DNA of 64,000 nt from Zonotrichia leucophrys gambelii (lineage: Eukaryota; Chordata; Aves; Passeriformes; Passerellidae), in assembly GCF_028769735.1 (NCBI RefSeq), contig NC_088174.1, positions 186,001 through 250,000 of the forward strand. The letters run 5' to 3'. Shown here one piece after another: positions 21,881 through 33,840 of the stretch (positions within the stretch are counted from its first letter, which is position 1; every line of letters begins with the position of its first letter). The notes under the pieces were generated by a model, which worked only from the letters and a program-made list of their open reading frames with translations, did no database searches and had not been told where the DNA came from. The position numbers and the translations under genes are program-made.

Positions 21881-24800
21881 TGAGCCCACTCCGGGCAGAA
21901 TCCTTCTGTGGAAGAGTCCCACGGCGGTGCTCACATGCGATCTTAAGCCTTCCATGGGGCTGCAAACGCCCTCCGGCACAGGCTTCCTTGAGCACGTCAG
22001 GGGCAAGGAGGGAGGTTGGTGTGGCGCAGGGTGAGCACAGCTCTGGCACTGTTCTGCTTGGGAGTCCTAAGACAAGTTTCTCCGGAGACAGGCAGACATT
22101 CCCGTGAGCCATCTGGTGCCCACCATCGGGGCCCAGAGAGAACTCCAGGGATGGCGTTTGGGAAGTGTCCGGGGCTGGCTCAGCCAGGCAGGGCAGCAGG
22201 CAGTGGCGTTTAGTTGCCAGTGCTTAGTTCACTAGTGGCAAAGGCAGAACAAGGGGCTGTTTGTGCCAAATTTAGCTCCTTGTGAGTGATGCCAGGGCTG
22301 AGCCTGTCCATCCTAGTGCATGTGATCGCCCAGACATGGGTGCAGACCTAGTGGTGTCCTGCAGCAAGTGGGGACACCTTTTATCTCTAGCTCATCCCCG
22401 TGGTGGTGGCGGCCAGGACAGGTGGGCACGTGTCTGGACAGAGGACTGAGGTGAAGGTGGAGCCTCCCTTGCACGCTCTGCTGGTGCCTGGCGGTGGGCA
22501 GCAGCATGGCAAGGGGTAAACCCAGGTGCTCCACTGACTGCATGGTAGGACTGGGAGCCCTCACAGACAGTCAGGGTCCCCTGCCAGGAAGGCCGCCCCA
22601 TGGCTGACATCTGGGTAGGAGGGCAGCCTGCCTGCACAGGCAGGCACATTGGGCTGTGCCCAGCCTGGGTATGGCATTACAGTGCTAAGATCCTTGGAAA
22701 AATGGGAGAGCTGTTGGTTCTGGGCACAGCTGTGCCAGGCAAAGCCATGGGGCAGTGGTGCTCTGGGCAGGAGGCTTGGCTGCCCCTGCCTTTCTCCCTC
22801 CTAAGGTGACATTTTGTCCAGGGGTAGTGGAATGCCTCCTGAGCCCTGCCCAGCATTAGGGCTGGAAAGTGGTGCCCAGGGGCATATGCACAATGACTGA
22901 CCTGCTAGGAAGCCATGTGTGCTCCCTGGCACTGAGGTCTGGCTGCTGCCCAAAACTGGTCGTGCAGGCACTTTGAACAGAGGTCATTCCCTGGCCAGGC
23001 TGGGAGCAACTGGGCAGGGTGAAGAGCCCATGGGCAGGGTGGGTGCAGGAGCCTCAGCATGGGGCCAGGTTAGCTCTGCCGTGCAGGTGGCTATAGGGTC
23101 TTGCCGCATCCACACTGGGGCATGGGGCACCCCAGGTCCTGCCCCATGCACCTGCATGCCCTGTGCTACTTCCACCATGGAGAAGCAGCTCCAGTCGCTT
23201 GCCAGCCCTGTGGTGTGGAGTTGGCAATCCCTGGCCATTGCAGAGGCAGGATGGGCAGAGATCAGTGCTGGCAATGGACACTGCCTAGCCCAGCCGGGCA
23301 CTGCTTGTCCCAGGGCTGCCAGGACTGCACCTACCAGCTAGGGCAGAGGGCATGGGCCCGGATCTCATGTGCTGGCAGCACCATGGCTATACTTCCTCTA
23401 AGCACAGCAATACAGGGTGCCAGGTTCATTTTGGTTGTGGGTGTCAGGGAGGGTAGGCATGTGCCAGGGCTCAGCACTTCTACTGTTGTCTCCTATGTGC
23501 ACATAGGGTGGGATAGCATCCTTTGGGCATTGAAATCACCACGGGTGCCCAGACAGGCTCAGTGTGGGGTTGGAAGCAGCAGCAGGGGGCTGGCATCCAT
23601 GCTGGACAAAGGGCCCTTGTGCTGCCTGCGAGGGAATCTGCTGGGATGGGACATTTTTCTTTCTCTCCCCTCCCTGATGCTCTTGCTCAGAAATTCACGC
23701 GACCAGAGAAGGGAGAAAGCCTGGCCCCACAGATCCCTCTGTGGTGCCTGGCGCTCAGATACCTTCTCGGAAGCCTCTTTCTCCCCTGACACGCGGTGGC
23801 CATGGAACATCCCTTGGGATATTCTGGGGGCTGTGCCCCTGCCCCCCTTGATGCCCCTCTCTGTCACCCAGGTGGAGGATGGGGGCAAGGCTGCACTGTC
23901 CCGCCGGCTGCAGCCAGGTGATGAGCTGGTGAACATCAGCGGGACCCCACTGTACGGATCCCGCCAGGAGGCCCTCATCCTCATCAAGGGCTCCTACCGC
24001 ACTCTGAAGATGGTTGTTCGCAGGTTGGCAGTGCTGTGGAAGGGACACAGGGAGGGCCATTGGGGCTTCACCTGCCTGGGGGACTGGCAGGAACCTGGAG
24101 GTGCCCCTTGCTGGGACAGGGTGGGGAGCAGCCCCTTTGCTGCTGTCAGCACTCCCGCTAAGTGGGGGTGCCACATCCAGCAGAGCCAGGGTAGTGCATC
24201 GGGCTCACCACCCCCTCGCTGGGCGGTATCCTCAAGCGTGGCCGCTCCTCTCCCTTCCTGCCTGCTTGCCTGCCTCCTGCCTGCCTGCTTGCCTGGGAAA
24301 GGAAGGAGAGGCAGGGCTGGGCCTTGCAGTCCCTTCCCCCCCAGCCCCTCCAACTGCATCCATTCCCTGGCTGCATCCTGACTGAGTCCAGCTCCAGCAG
24401 CACTCAGGGGCAGGGACGGCGCGAGGGCACTGCCCAAGGGGCAGGGATCCCACGGGACTGTGCTGGGGCTCAGCATCATCCATGGTGAGTTTGGGGGTTC
24501 TGGGAAGTCCCTGTGCTGATAAGAGCTTGCCACTCTTATCCAGTCATTAAATGTGGCAGCACTTGGCAGTAGGGAGGTACAGGAGGTGGCTTCTGACCAT
24601 GTCTGTGCAGTGGCATTTGTTGGGTGGGCTGGAGATTCCTGTGGATGCTGTGAGGGGTGGGACAGAGACCAGCACAGGACCCTTCCTAGAGACATGACGT
24701 GGCTGGTGCTTGCTGCAGATACTGAGGGACAAAAGAACGAGGGGGAAGGTCAGGCTTGCAGTGGAGACAGATGTGGCCCCAGTGTCCCTTGGTGGAGCTA

Positions 24801-25246
24801 ATCCAGTCCCAGCAGAGACGCTTGCCTTGCTCAGGTCATTGCCTATGGGCTATGCAGGGGCTGTGTCCTAGGTCTCCTGTTAATGCGGCAACAGGGATGC
24901 TGCAGTCTGGGGAGCCCTGGCCAGCTGGGTGAGCTGTGAGATCCCCTTGCCCAGTGCCGGGTGCATGCAGGACTGGACCCTCCTTGCTGCCATCCCCTTT
25001 GGGCGGGCACTGGCCTGGGGGGGACAGGAAACCCCGTAGGAAGTGACTTCAGCCCCGGTTCCTTGGCCTGGCTTCCTCCCCATTCTTGTCCTTTCCCGCT
25101 GTTGCTCTTGGCAGGAGGAACGTGCCCGTCTTCCGGCCCCATTCCTGGCACGTGGCCAAACTTGCCGAAAGCCGCCCAGACGTCCCCACCATGCACTGCC
25201 CGGCTGATGCCTTCAGCTTCTCCTGGCCTTCAGGGTGTGATGTCAG
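20409..25246 (+). CDS. SHROOM4: SHROOM4 exons 1-3: PDZ domain
   Basis: Exon 1 (20409-20534) ends inside the PDZ at LIVSK. Exon 2 (23872-24023) continues [20 protein letters not shown] then [20 protein letters not shown]. Exon 3 (25115-25246) carries [20 protein letters not shown], a conserved post-PDZ segment of Shroom proteins. The GF sequence in PWGFTL is the carboxylate-binding loop of the PDZ. Intron 1 (3.3 kb) and intron 2 (1.1 kb) hold no other gene; intron 2 has a (CCTG)n-like tract at ~24,256-24,297. Confidence 0.9.
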
Positions 25247-28200
25247 GTGAGACCCTGGGGGCAGTTATGAGACTGTGCAAGGGGAGAGTGCAGACAAGGA
25301 CACCCCTTGGTTGTGGCAGTGGGGGTGGCATAGGGGGTCGCACAGTAGTTTCGGGCATCCCTCCTCATCCTGCACTACCCTTTCCCCTGGCTGTTTACTC
25401 CCGGCTCCCGGCAGGAAGGGGCGGTGGCTCTGCTGGAGACAGCCAGGAGCTGCTTAGTCCCACTGCCCCGGCTGCCAGACCTGGGAGGTCTCGAGTGGCT
25501 GGAGTCACACACACCCTGTGTTCCCTGTGCCTGTTCCCTTTGCCAGTGCCAGGCAACCTTGGTGGTGGCCCCAACCCGGGGGTGAAGGGCAGGTTGGGGT
25601 AGTGCTGCCCTGTGCTCCGTTGTCCCAGGAGGGTGTATGTGGGGGGATGGGCTCCTTGGAATCTCTGTGGAGCTGGATGAGGGGCAGCAGGTGCCTGTAA
25701 CACTGACGTGGGGCTAGGCAGCAGCAAGCTGTCCCTGCAGTGGAACCCACTGTCCTGGCACTGCAGCACTGACCGGAGCAGCTCCATCGGGAGCATGGAG
25801 AGCCTGGATCATCCCAGCCAGGCCTGCTATGAAGGAGACCCCTCACCCGTTGACCAGGGCATGTACCACAGCAAGCGGGACTCGGCGTACAGCTCCTTCT
25901 CTGCCAGCTCCATTGCCTCTGACTGCGCCCTCTCTCTCCGTCCTGAAGAGGCCGTGTCCATTGATTCCAGCCTCCAAGGCCCCCGCAAAGCCCCTGACAG
26001 GCACTACCTGACCACAGGGGCTGAGCCATCTGCCAGCTGGCACCCTGAGGCGTGGCGGGCACCAGTGCCCCCCCAGCCCCCTGTCAGGAGGGACAGCCTG
26101 CGAGCAGCCCCAACTGGCAGAGGGGACAAGTGCCAGGCCTCAGTGTCAGTGGATATGCTGCATGCCAAGGGCCGGTGGATCTCTGACACCTTCCTCTGCC
26201 AGCGGGATGGGGAAGCAGAAATAGTGGGCAGGAGGAAACTGGAGCCATACCCCACAAAAGACTGTCTCTCTGCTGACCAGTATTACATGCTGAGCTCCCA
26301 CCCGGACCGTTGCCCAGCTGAGCCACTCCTGGGGGAGAGCATGGAGTCTGACAACCAGCCATACGTGGATGACAGCATGCACCAAGTGCCTGATGCCACA
26401 ACAGCAGGTGACAACCCATTGCTGTCCCCTCTCAAGGGCCACGTGTCGCACCGTCACAGTGCTCCCGAGCAACTGCTGGCCTCCCAGTTCCGCTCTCTCC
26501 AGCTGGGCACCAACAGCGGGCGAGCCTCTCCAGCCCCCGGTGGGCAACACTGGACCTTGTCTCCGCTGCATCCTGAGGGCAGCCGAGGGGGAACCACAGG
26601 GGCTGCCCAGGATCCCCCGCTCTGCCCAGAGCCTGGCTGCCGCCCACCACCCTGCCGCTGCTGCCCTGAGCTGCAGCAAGCCTGCGGGCAGGATGGCCGG
26701 GGGGCAAGCCCAGTACTCAGCACTGAGGGGCCAGTGGAGGAGGAGAGCCGGGGAGGGGCCCGGCGGGCTGGAGGTCCTCCCCACCGCTCTGCTCAGATGC
26801 GCCGCCGCAGCGACCGCTTTGCCACCAGCCTGCGCAACGAGATCCAGCGGCGCAAGGCCCAGCTGCAGAAGAGCCGGGGTCCTGGTGCACCTCTGCCTGG
26901 TGAGGAGCCAGTGGAGGAAACTGAGGAGCCCCCAGAGGGCAGTGTACTGGCAGAGCGACAGCCTGCCCTGTCTGGGTGTCTCAGCCCCGCGCCGAGTGAG
27001 GAGAGCAGGAACTCTGGCCGCTCTGCAGATCGGGGCATCCCCACTCCTGACCCAGCCCCTAAAGGGCCCTTGTCCCCTGAGCGGGTGGTGCCAACAGCCA
27101 GGGGCCGCTGGCGCTGGTCCCCGGAAAACAAGCTGCAGCCACAACACTCGCCCAGCCACAGTGAACTGGAGGGCTACAGCCAGGGCCCGGCGGCCTGCAG
27201 CTCCCCACCACCACGGGGCAGCGACGAAGCAGTCCTGCTGCCCTTTGCCGACCGCCGCCGGTTCTTTGAGGAGAGCAGCCGACTGACACCACCCCGGCAC
27301 AGCAAGCCACCAGCAGGTGATCCCAGCACCTTCCAGCCCCCTGGCCCTGAGCACCGGGATGTCCGCCGCCTCTCTGTGGACCAGCCCTACAGCCCACCCT
27401 CACCCAGCCGCCCTGGCTCCGCTGGCCCCTATGCTGAGTGCTGCCGGGAGCAGCCCCACTGCTACAAGCCACTGGGGAGGCCAGGGGAGCTGGATTACCT
27501 GCGGGGCTTTTCCTACCCCTACGGGGTTCCCCTGCGCCCTGAGCCCTACCACTACTGTGGAGGGGACCTGTGCCCGCCACCACGGCCCCGTGGCCACACA
27601 TGCCGCTGTCACCCTGTGTCCTGGGTGCGCTGCCCTGACTGCTGCTACCCAGCTACCCATCCTGGGCGAGAGGAGAGTGATGCCTGGCCCCTCCGGAGAG
27701 CTTTCGTCCCAGTGAGTAATGCCCTGTGGGACTGTGCTGGGGAGCAGCACTGACACTCCCTTGCACCCCTGGACTATGACCCTGGGTTGGGGTGGGGGGT
27801 ACTGTTCCCCCATTCGCCCTGCAGACTGCCTGCAAGTCTTCTGCATCTGAATGGGGATGGGACAGAGGTGCTGGGGGATGGATTTCACACTGCCTCCCCC
27901 TCACACAGGAATTTCCTCAGGGTGAGTGGGAACCACCTTCAGTCACCAGGAAAGTCAGCCAGTCCATCAGGTGAGCCCATGCCAAATGCCACGATGCTGG
28001 GATGTGTGTGCCACTCAGTGGGGACCTCAGGGGATGTGGGGACTGCCTGGGGGATGTGGGGACTGCCATGATTTTGACTGGGATGTAGAAAGTGCCTCCC
28101 ATACTTCCTTGGCCATCCTTGGCTGGTGCTCTTTGAGGCAGAAGGAGGCACGCAGGGCAAGGGTGTGTGAGGAGATGTCCACAGCAAAGGTGGTCCCTCC

Positions 28201-31043
28201 TTACCCTTCCCCAGGGTTCTGGGGCCATCTCTGGGGAACTGTGCCCAGCAGATAAGCCTGAGCTTCTCCCACCAGTGTGACTGAATGACTAGCTGGGGTA
28301 AATGAGGCAGGGCATGAAACGGGCCTGAACTGCCAGATGGGTGACTGTGTATGGCAGGACTGGTGCCTCCTTCTCTTCCTAGTGAGCTCTCCAGCTACCC
28401 GCCCGGTTTCCCAAGGCTTGGCCCATTCCACACCTGCCTTGAGAGCACTGAGCCAGAGTGGCCACCCTGCTACCGGGCCACATCCACGCATGACCTTTTG
28501 TGGGATAGTGACCGCCTGGCCCACACTCCTGAGAGTCCCCCGGATCCGCTGCACCGCCCACTAAGGGGCAGAGCCTTCTCTGAGAGCCATCTCAACCTGG
28601 AACCTTCCAGCCCCTGGGGCTGTGACCAGAAGGACCTTTTCCGTGCCAAGCTGGACCCTCCCAGCATCCCCAAAAAGAAGGGCCCCCCACCTCCCCGCCC
28701 ACCTCCGCCCAACTGGGAGAAGTACAGACAGCGTCGGGCATCCCAGCACCCGCCAGATGGTGCTGGGCGTGGCTCTGCCTTCTCTGCTGCCCCAATGCCA
28801 ACCCGCAGCATTGCTGAGGCAGTGAGGGAGCGGTCACAGAGCCTCACCGGGGAGCAGAAAGGCCAGTCCTGGGGGCACACTGCTTGCCCCCCTGCTCCGT
28901 CAGGTGCCTGGCCCCGACCTGAGGCCCCCAGATCACTCCGCAGGACTCCTGGGCCTGATGCTGCCAATGCTGAAATTTGCAGGTAAGTGGTGCCATGGCA
29001 TGGGGGTGGGCTCTTGTACCCTGTATCAGGGCATCCTAATCCTTAGAGCACCGTGTGGGGTTTTTTTGTGTTGTGGACTGTCCCTGTCCCTGACCTCTTT
29101 CCCTGGCATGGCCATAGCCCTGAGGGGAGCTGACATGCCCTGGGTGGGTGTTGACAGGGTGTCAGGAGCCGGGGAGAAGCGGACAAAGATGAAGCGGTCT
29201 GGGGAGATGGAGGAGCAGCCCCAAAGGCTCATCCAGAACCAGGAGCAAGACCGTGCCAGTCCCCGTGGGGTGGGTGAGTGCTCCCTGTCCCTGCATTGTG
29301 GCTCTTGCCCTGCCCTGCCGGAGGCACTTAAGCCCAGTTCTGGGGCAGTGGAGGGGGTGAGCTGCCAGGGCAGCTGGCCCCAGCCCCGCTGCATGGACTC
29401 TGAGGAACGACTGTGGGACGTGGCTGTCAGGGACCATTCCCTGGCCAGTGTCCTGGCCCCCTTGGCTTCCCCTGGCACCGCCAGTGAGGTGATGGGTGAG
29501 CTGCTGGTGGCTGGGGAGCGACCGGCCTGGCGGAAGTGTCTCCAGCAGGACTGGCACCTGGAGGCCCTGGCACAGGACAGGTAGGGCTGTCACACCACCG
29601 GGCCCCATACCAAGAGCAGGCTGACACCCCCCAGTGCTTATCGCTGTATCTCTGTCTCCCCAGGCAAGGTTTTGAGCCCATCTCGCTGCCTCCCAGGAGT
29701 GCTGCCAGCTCCAGTTCCTTCCCAGTGCACTTTGGTGTTGCAGTGGGCAAAACTGAGCCACTCAACAAGGTAAAGGCGCTGCCGGAGGTAGTGGAGGGGA
29801 GCTCGGAGGATGAGGAGGAGGAGGTGGACCATGAGCTAGTGGAAAAGAAGGTACAAGACCCTACTGGGACCAATTCCCTTGTGGTTCCCCACTGTCCTGG
29901 CCAGGTGCTCATGGAGGCTGGGTGCATTTCTGGATGCTCACGGGGACTGAGGCATCACTGGTTGTTCCTGGGAGCTGGGGACATCACCAGGCACTCATGG
30001 GCATGGGGGTAATTGCTGGACACTTGCGGGTACCAGGAACATTACCATATACTCACATGGGCCTGGGGCATTGCCGGATGTCTGCAAGGACCAGGGGCAT
30101 CGTCAGGTGCCTGCAGGACCTGGGAGTCTCACCAGATGCTCGTGGGGACCAGTGGCATCTACAGATGCTTGATGTTTGCAGGGGCTGGGATGTTCCCAGA
30201 TACCCACAGGGACGGGGGCATCCATTAGGTGCACACCGACTCTGGGACATGGACAGATTCTTGTGGGGACTGGGAATTGCCAGTAGCTCATGGGAACCTG
30301 GAGTACCGCAAGGTTCTTTTGTTCTGTCGGCCCCAGCACAGCGCCCCTACGCCTCCGTGCCAGTCCCCCGATCCCATGGGGAGTGGCCCCAGTTCCCCCT
30401 GACCCCTTTGCTCTGGCAGCTGCAGCTGATCGAGAGTCTGAGCCGCAAGCTGGTGGTGCTGCAGGAGGCACAGCGGGGGCTGCAGGAGGACATTAGTGCC
30501 AATGGGGCACTGGGTGAAGATGTGGCTGCTCGCCTGCAAGCCCTCTGCACCCCAGGGGAGTTCGACAAGTACCGCCTCTTCGTGGGTGACCTGGACAAGG
30601 TGGTCAACCTCCTGCTCTCCCTCTCGGGTCGCCTGGCCCGGGTGGAAACTGCCCTGGGCAGCCTCGGGCCACACGCCCCTGCTGAGGACAAGGTGGGCAT
30701 GCGGGAGGGGACCCTCGCCCATGAGGTTTTGGGCTGCGGGATGCCCTGCCAATGCCAGTTGTCTTTCCCACAGCTGGCCCTGCGGGAGAAGCAGCGGCTG
30801 TTGGTGGCACAGCTGGAGGATGCCAAAGAGCTGAAGGAGCATGTGGGGCGGCGTGAGGAGGCAGTGGGTGCCATGGTGGCACGGTACCTGCCCCCTGAGC
30901 ACCTCCAGGACTACCAGCACTTCGTCAAGATGAAGTCAGCCCTCATTGCTGAGCAGAGAGAGCTGGAAGAGAAGATCAAGCTGGGCCAGGAACAGCTCAG
31001 GTGCCTGCGTGAGAGCCTTGGCCAGGCCTCCAAGGACTGCTAG
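20409..31043 (+). CDS. SHROOM4: Shroom family member 4 (PDZ and ASD2 cytoskeletal regulator)
   Basis: Actin-associated scaffold of the Shroom family; the C-terminal ASD2 domain recruits Rho kinase to control actomyosin contraction and cell shape. Nine coding exons: 20409-20534, 23872-24023, 25115-25246, 25722-27711, 28387-28982, 29158-29580, 29664-29850, 30420-30692 and 30774-31043. They give about 1,382 residues, near the ~1,490 of human SHROOM4. The start has an excellent Kozak context (gccgccATGG). A PDZ domain spans about residues 12-92 ([20 protein letters not shown] in exon 1). [17 protein letters not shown] motif follows at the start of exon 4. ASD2 fills residues ~1203-1382. Assignment to SHROOM4 rather than SHROOM2/3 rests mainly on position between BMP15 and DGKK, as in human. 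The start of exon 5 is uncertain by a few bases (28383 or 28387); 28387 keeps the frame. Confidence 0.9.
24256..24297 (+). repeat. Imperfect CCTG/TGCC tetranucleotide tract
   Basis: About 40 bases of 'cctgcctgcttgcctgcctc'-type repeats in SHROOM4 intron 2. It is a short interrupted microsatellite; the interruptions (ttgc, ctcc) would be expected to stabilise it. Confidence 0.7.
25722..27711 (+). CDS. SHROOM4: SHROOM4 exon 4: large low-complexity central exon
   Basis: A single exon of 1,990 bases, typical of Shroom genes, which concentrate their disordered centre in one long exon. It is Pro/Ser/Gly/Arg-rich. It contains the family motif [20 protein letters not shown] at its start and a basic helical segment [20 protein letters not shown] at about residues 497-516. 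Its 3' part is Tyr/Cys/His-rich (around [16 protein letters not shown]). The exon ends at a strong CA|GTGAGT donor in phase 0. I see no canonical ASD1 actin-binding domain, as expected for SHROOM4. Confidence 0.9.
28387..31043 (+). CDS. SHROOM4: SHROOM4 exons 5-9 including the ASD2 domain
   Basis: Exon 5 holds a polyproline stretch ([20 protein letters not shown]), a possible EVH1/SH3 ligand. Exon 6 is Ser/Glu-rich. Exon 7 ends in an acidic run ([18 protein letters not shown]). Exons 8-9 encode ASD2: [40 protein letters not shown], then [20 protein letters not shown] and [20 protein letters not shown], ending ...ASKDC. These are the long heptad helices that bind Rho kinase. The stop is TAG at 31041-31043. 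Confidence 0.92.
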
Positions 31044-32345
31044 CCCCCCTACCCAGTCTCCCTCTGGGATCCTGGCTGTGATCCCAGATTGCTACCAAAG
31101 AGGATCCAGCCCCTTGTGGATTCTCCCTGTGTCTGTTCATCTGTCCAGCCCCTGCCTTTTATTTATTTTTCTGATTTACCAAGCAGGGGAGGGGGTTGCC
31201 AGTCCAGGTGCTGACAGGAGTTGTGCCACAGAGCCGTCATGGGCTCTGGCCATTCAGCAGCCTGTGGCCCAGCAAGACCAGATGGATGGATGCTACCACC
31301 ATTCTCATGGGTCTTTCTGTGCCTATGAGGTCCCTCTAGCTTGTCCTGGACACCAGTGCCTGTCTTGTATCTGGTGCTGCACCACATGCCTTAAACATCC
31401 CCCAGCTACTATTCATGCAGCATCTGAAAGGGTTAAACCGTGCTCACCGGCTGTCCTGTCTGTTTGCCCAGCTCTGTCCATCTGTGGGGGGGGGGGAACT
31501 GAAGGAATTTCAGCCCCAGCATCCTCTTCCTCCTCATTGTGTCAGAAACAATGGTCCCGGCCAGCAGATTCTTAACCCACTCCCTGCTGGCTGAGGGACC
31601 ACAGGGGGCCGAGGTGAGTGCCAGTAGGTGTTGTGTACCTGTGTCTTGGGATGGTACCCTGCCAGGGCATGGATGCTGGGACAAATACACTGAGGCCTGC
31701 ACTACTCTCTGTCACCAATGCTGTGGGCATGGAGACAACTCAGCCTCAACCAGCCCTCACCTGTAGCTTCTAGCTCAACACCAGGATTAATAGAGGAAAA
31801 ACCACATTAAGGACAAAACGGGGTACGTGTCCCCTCCTTTCTGCTGTAACAGCCACAAATAGCACTTAGATTTCACCCTTGCCACTGTCCACCTGTCTCC
31901 ATGGCATGAGCAGGTGCCTTCATACTGATTTTGCGCAGGGGTTTAATGCAACCAGCAGGAGCTTGGGGCAGGGGGGTAAACGTTTTGGGAGGCACGTAGG
32001 CAGCAGCGCTTTGGTGTGGCCCCATAGCTGGACAACCCAGCCCAGGGTTCAGGCAGCATCCATGCCTGCCTGTGAGCTCCAGCAGCAGCCCTGCTGTGTT
32101 GTTGCCCCTGCTCTGGGCTACCCTTTAGCCTGTTAAACACTACACTTCACACTTGCCTGGCTGTACTGTGGGATGGTGCCTGGCAGGAGTGGGGTCCTCA
32201 ACATTCCCTCCATCTCAACGACCCCAGAATCATTGCTAGGACCAAAGACTGCACCCCCTGGTGGCCATGCTGCTTTCGTGGTGGGGTTCAGCAGCCCTGC
32301 CTGCATGTTGCTGCATGCCATTGTATCTCTAACAGTAAAGCAGCA
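31044..32345 (+). other. SHROOM4: SHROOM4 3'UTR and flank
   Basis: Non-coding sequence after the SHROOM4 stop. No canonical AATAAA is present on the plus strand; AGTAAA at about 32,333-32,338 is the best candidate signal. An 11-base poly-G run lies at 31,486-31,496. The end of the transcript is therefore uncertain. Confidence 0.45.
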
Positions 32346-32943
32346 GCAGGAGCTGCACTTCTGTTCCAGCTGTCTCTTGCATGGTTTGTCCCTGTGCCCC
32401 AACAAGTGGCACTGGAGCAGAGAGAGGGTAATTACTCCAGCTGGGATGAATCAAGGCTTAGCAAGCTCTTGGAAGCTGAATGCCCCCGTGGCCCAGGGGG
32501 CACCTGAAGTGCAGCTGTGGGCAGGGTGTCTTCTGCTCCCAGTGCTCCTAGGCTGAGTTGGGGCACGGGTCAGTGCCCGGACTCTTCCGCCGGGATGCAT
32601 GTAGGAGTCACGGCGCTTGGGTAGTGGATACAGGGTTTTCCCTGGCAATCTCTCGGGGCATAGCTGCCAGAGCATTCGGGGCAGCCCCGGGGAGGGGGTG
32701 GCCGTGCCCGGGGGGATGTCGCCGTACTGCTTCTGCTGCTGAGCCTATTCCGGGGTGCCCCGATTCACCGGGCTGTCCCGATTCACCGCGGTACAGCAGG
32801 GGGGTGCCCGGAGCCTTCCCCGGGAACTGCTCTGCTCGCCAGGAGCGCCGGCGGCCGCTGGGCGGCGCCACTGCTCGGACGGGGCATGCGCGTGCAGGTG
32901 CGTGTGGGGTGTGGGAGCGCAGGTGCGCGCGAACACGCGCGGT

Positions 32944-32957
32944 GGGGGGGGGGGGGG
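32944..32957 (+). repeat. Poly-G run (14 G)
   Basis: An uninterrupted run of 14 G within a CpG-rich patch (32,640-33,000) just left of the minisatellite. It could form a G-quadruplex and is prone to sequencing-length error. Confidence 0.9.
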
Positions 32958-33050
32958 CGCTAGTGGCGCGCGCGTGCGCAGATGTTGGGAGGGGCGCGGG
33001 GATGCTCCAGGGTGAGCACAAGTGCACGGGGCCAGTGTGAGTGTAGGCGA

Positions 33051-33445
33051 GTGGGTACACACCCCCACAGTGGGTACACAACCCCACAGTGGGGTACGCA
33101 CCACCACACTGGGGTACACCCGTACATAACCCCACACTGGGGTACACACCCCCACAGTGGGGTACACACGTGCGCAGTGAGGTACACACCCCCACAGTGG
33201 GTACACAACCCCACAGTTGGGTACACACCCCCACACTGGGGTACACCCGTACACAACCCCACACTGGGGTACACACCCTCACAGTGGGTACACACCCCCA
33301 CACTGGGGTACACCCGTACATAACCCCACACTGGGGTACACACCCCCACAGTGGGGTACACACGTGTGCAGTGAGGTACACACCCCCACAGTGGGTGCAC
33401 ACCCTCACAGTGGGTACACACCCCCACACCGGGGTACACACGTGC
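33051..33445 (+). repeat. Minisatellite of ~20-bp units containing a CCCCAC/GTGGGG palindrome
   Basis: About 395 bases of tandem units of the form ACACCCCCACAGTGGGGTAC, with variants (single base loss, CACTGGGG, and spacer units CCGTACATA or CGTGCGCAG). Higher-order copies are visible: the block with CCGTACACAACCCCACACTG recurs several times about 100-160 bases apart. Each unit contains an inverted repeat CCCCAC-N-GTGGGG able to form a short hairpin. Long open frames across it on both strands are repeat artefacts. Confidence 0.9.
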
Positions 33446-33464
33446 ATGCACACAGCAGCGTGTT

Positions 33465-33840
33465 GGCGAGTGGCCAGAAATGTGTGGAGTGTGAGCATAT
33501 GGCAATGCAGGGGATACAGGCACATGCACGTCAGTGCATACAAGTGAACATGTACGCACAGTTGGATGTGTGCACATACACATGAGCACACACAGCTGAA
33601 CTCTTACATAAGTGAATGCATGCACACACCTCTGAGCATGCATGTTCTCATAGTTGAACACATGCCATATATGTGAGTTCTCATGAAGAGGGCATAGATC
33701 CATGCTGCTGCACACAAGTGTTAGTGGCCAAGTGACTGCACGTGCAGGTGAATGCATGCACGGGGGAACTTGTCCTATGTCTGATGTGCACATGTGAATG
33801 CATGCCCACGTTTATAAGTGTGAGTTCATAGGGCTACTTG
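33465..33840. repeat. CA/TG-rich alternating tract
   Basis: Degenerate 'catgcacacacctctgagca'-like sequence following the minisatellite, similar in composition to the tract at 11.2-11.9 kb. No gene is seen in it. Confidence 0.6.

Noticed and set aside
23101..24381. 426-residue plus-strand frame
   Set aside because: It reads through intron 1, SHROOM4 exon 2 and intron 2; only residues from 23872-24023 are real coding sequence.
26146..27354. 402-residue minus-strand frame
   Set aside because: Shadow of the large SHROOM4 exon 4.
32608..33793. Cys/Val/Tyr-rich frames of 277-327 residues on the minus strand
   Set aside because: They translate the minisatellite and CA/TG repeats; periodic residues reflect the DNA repeat.
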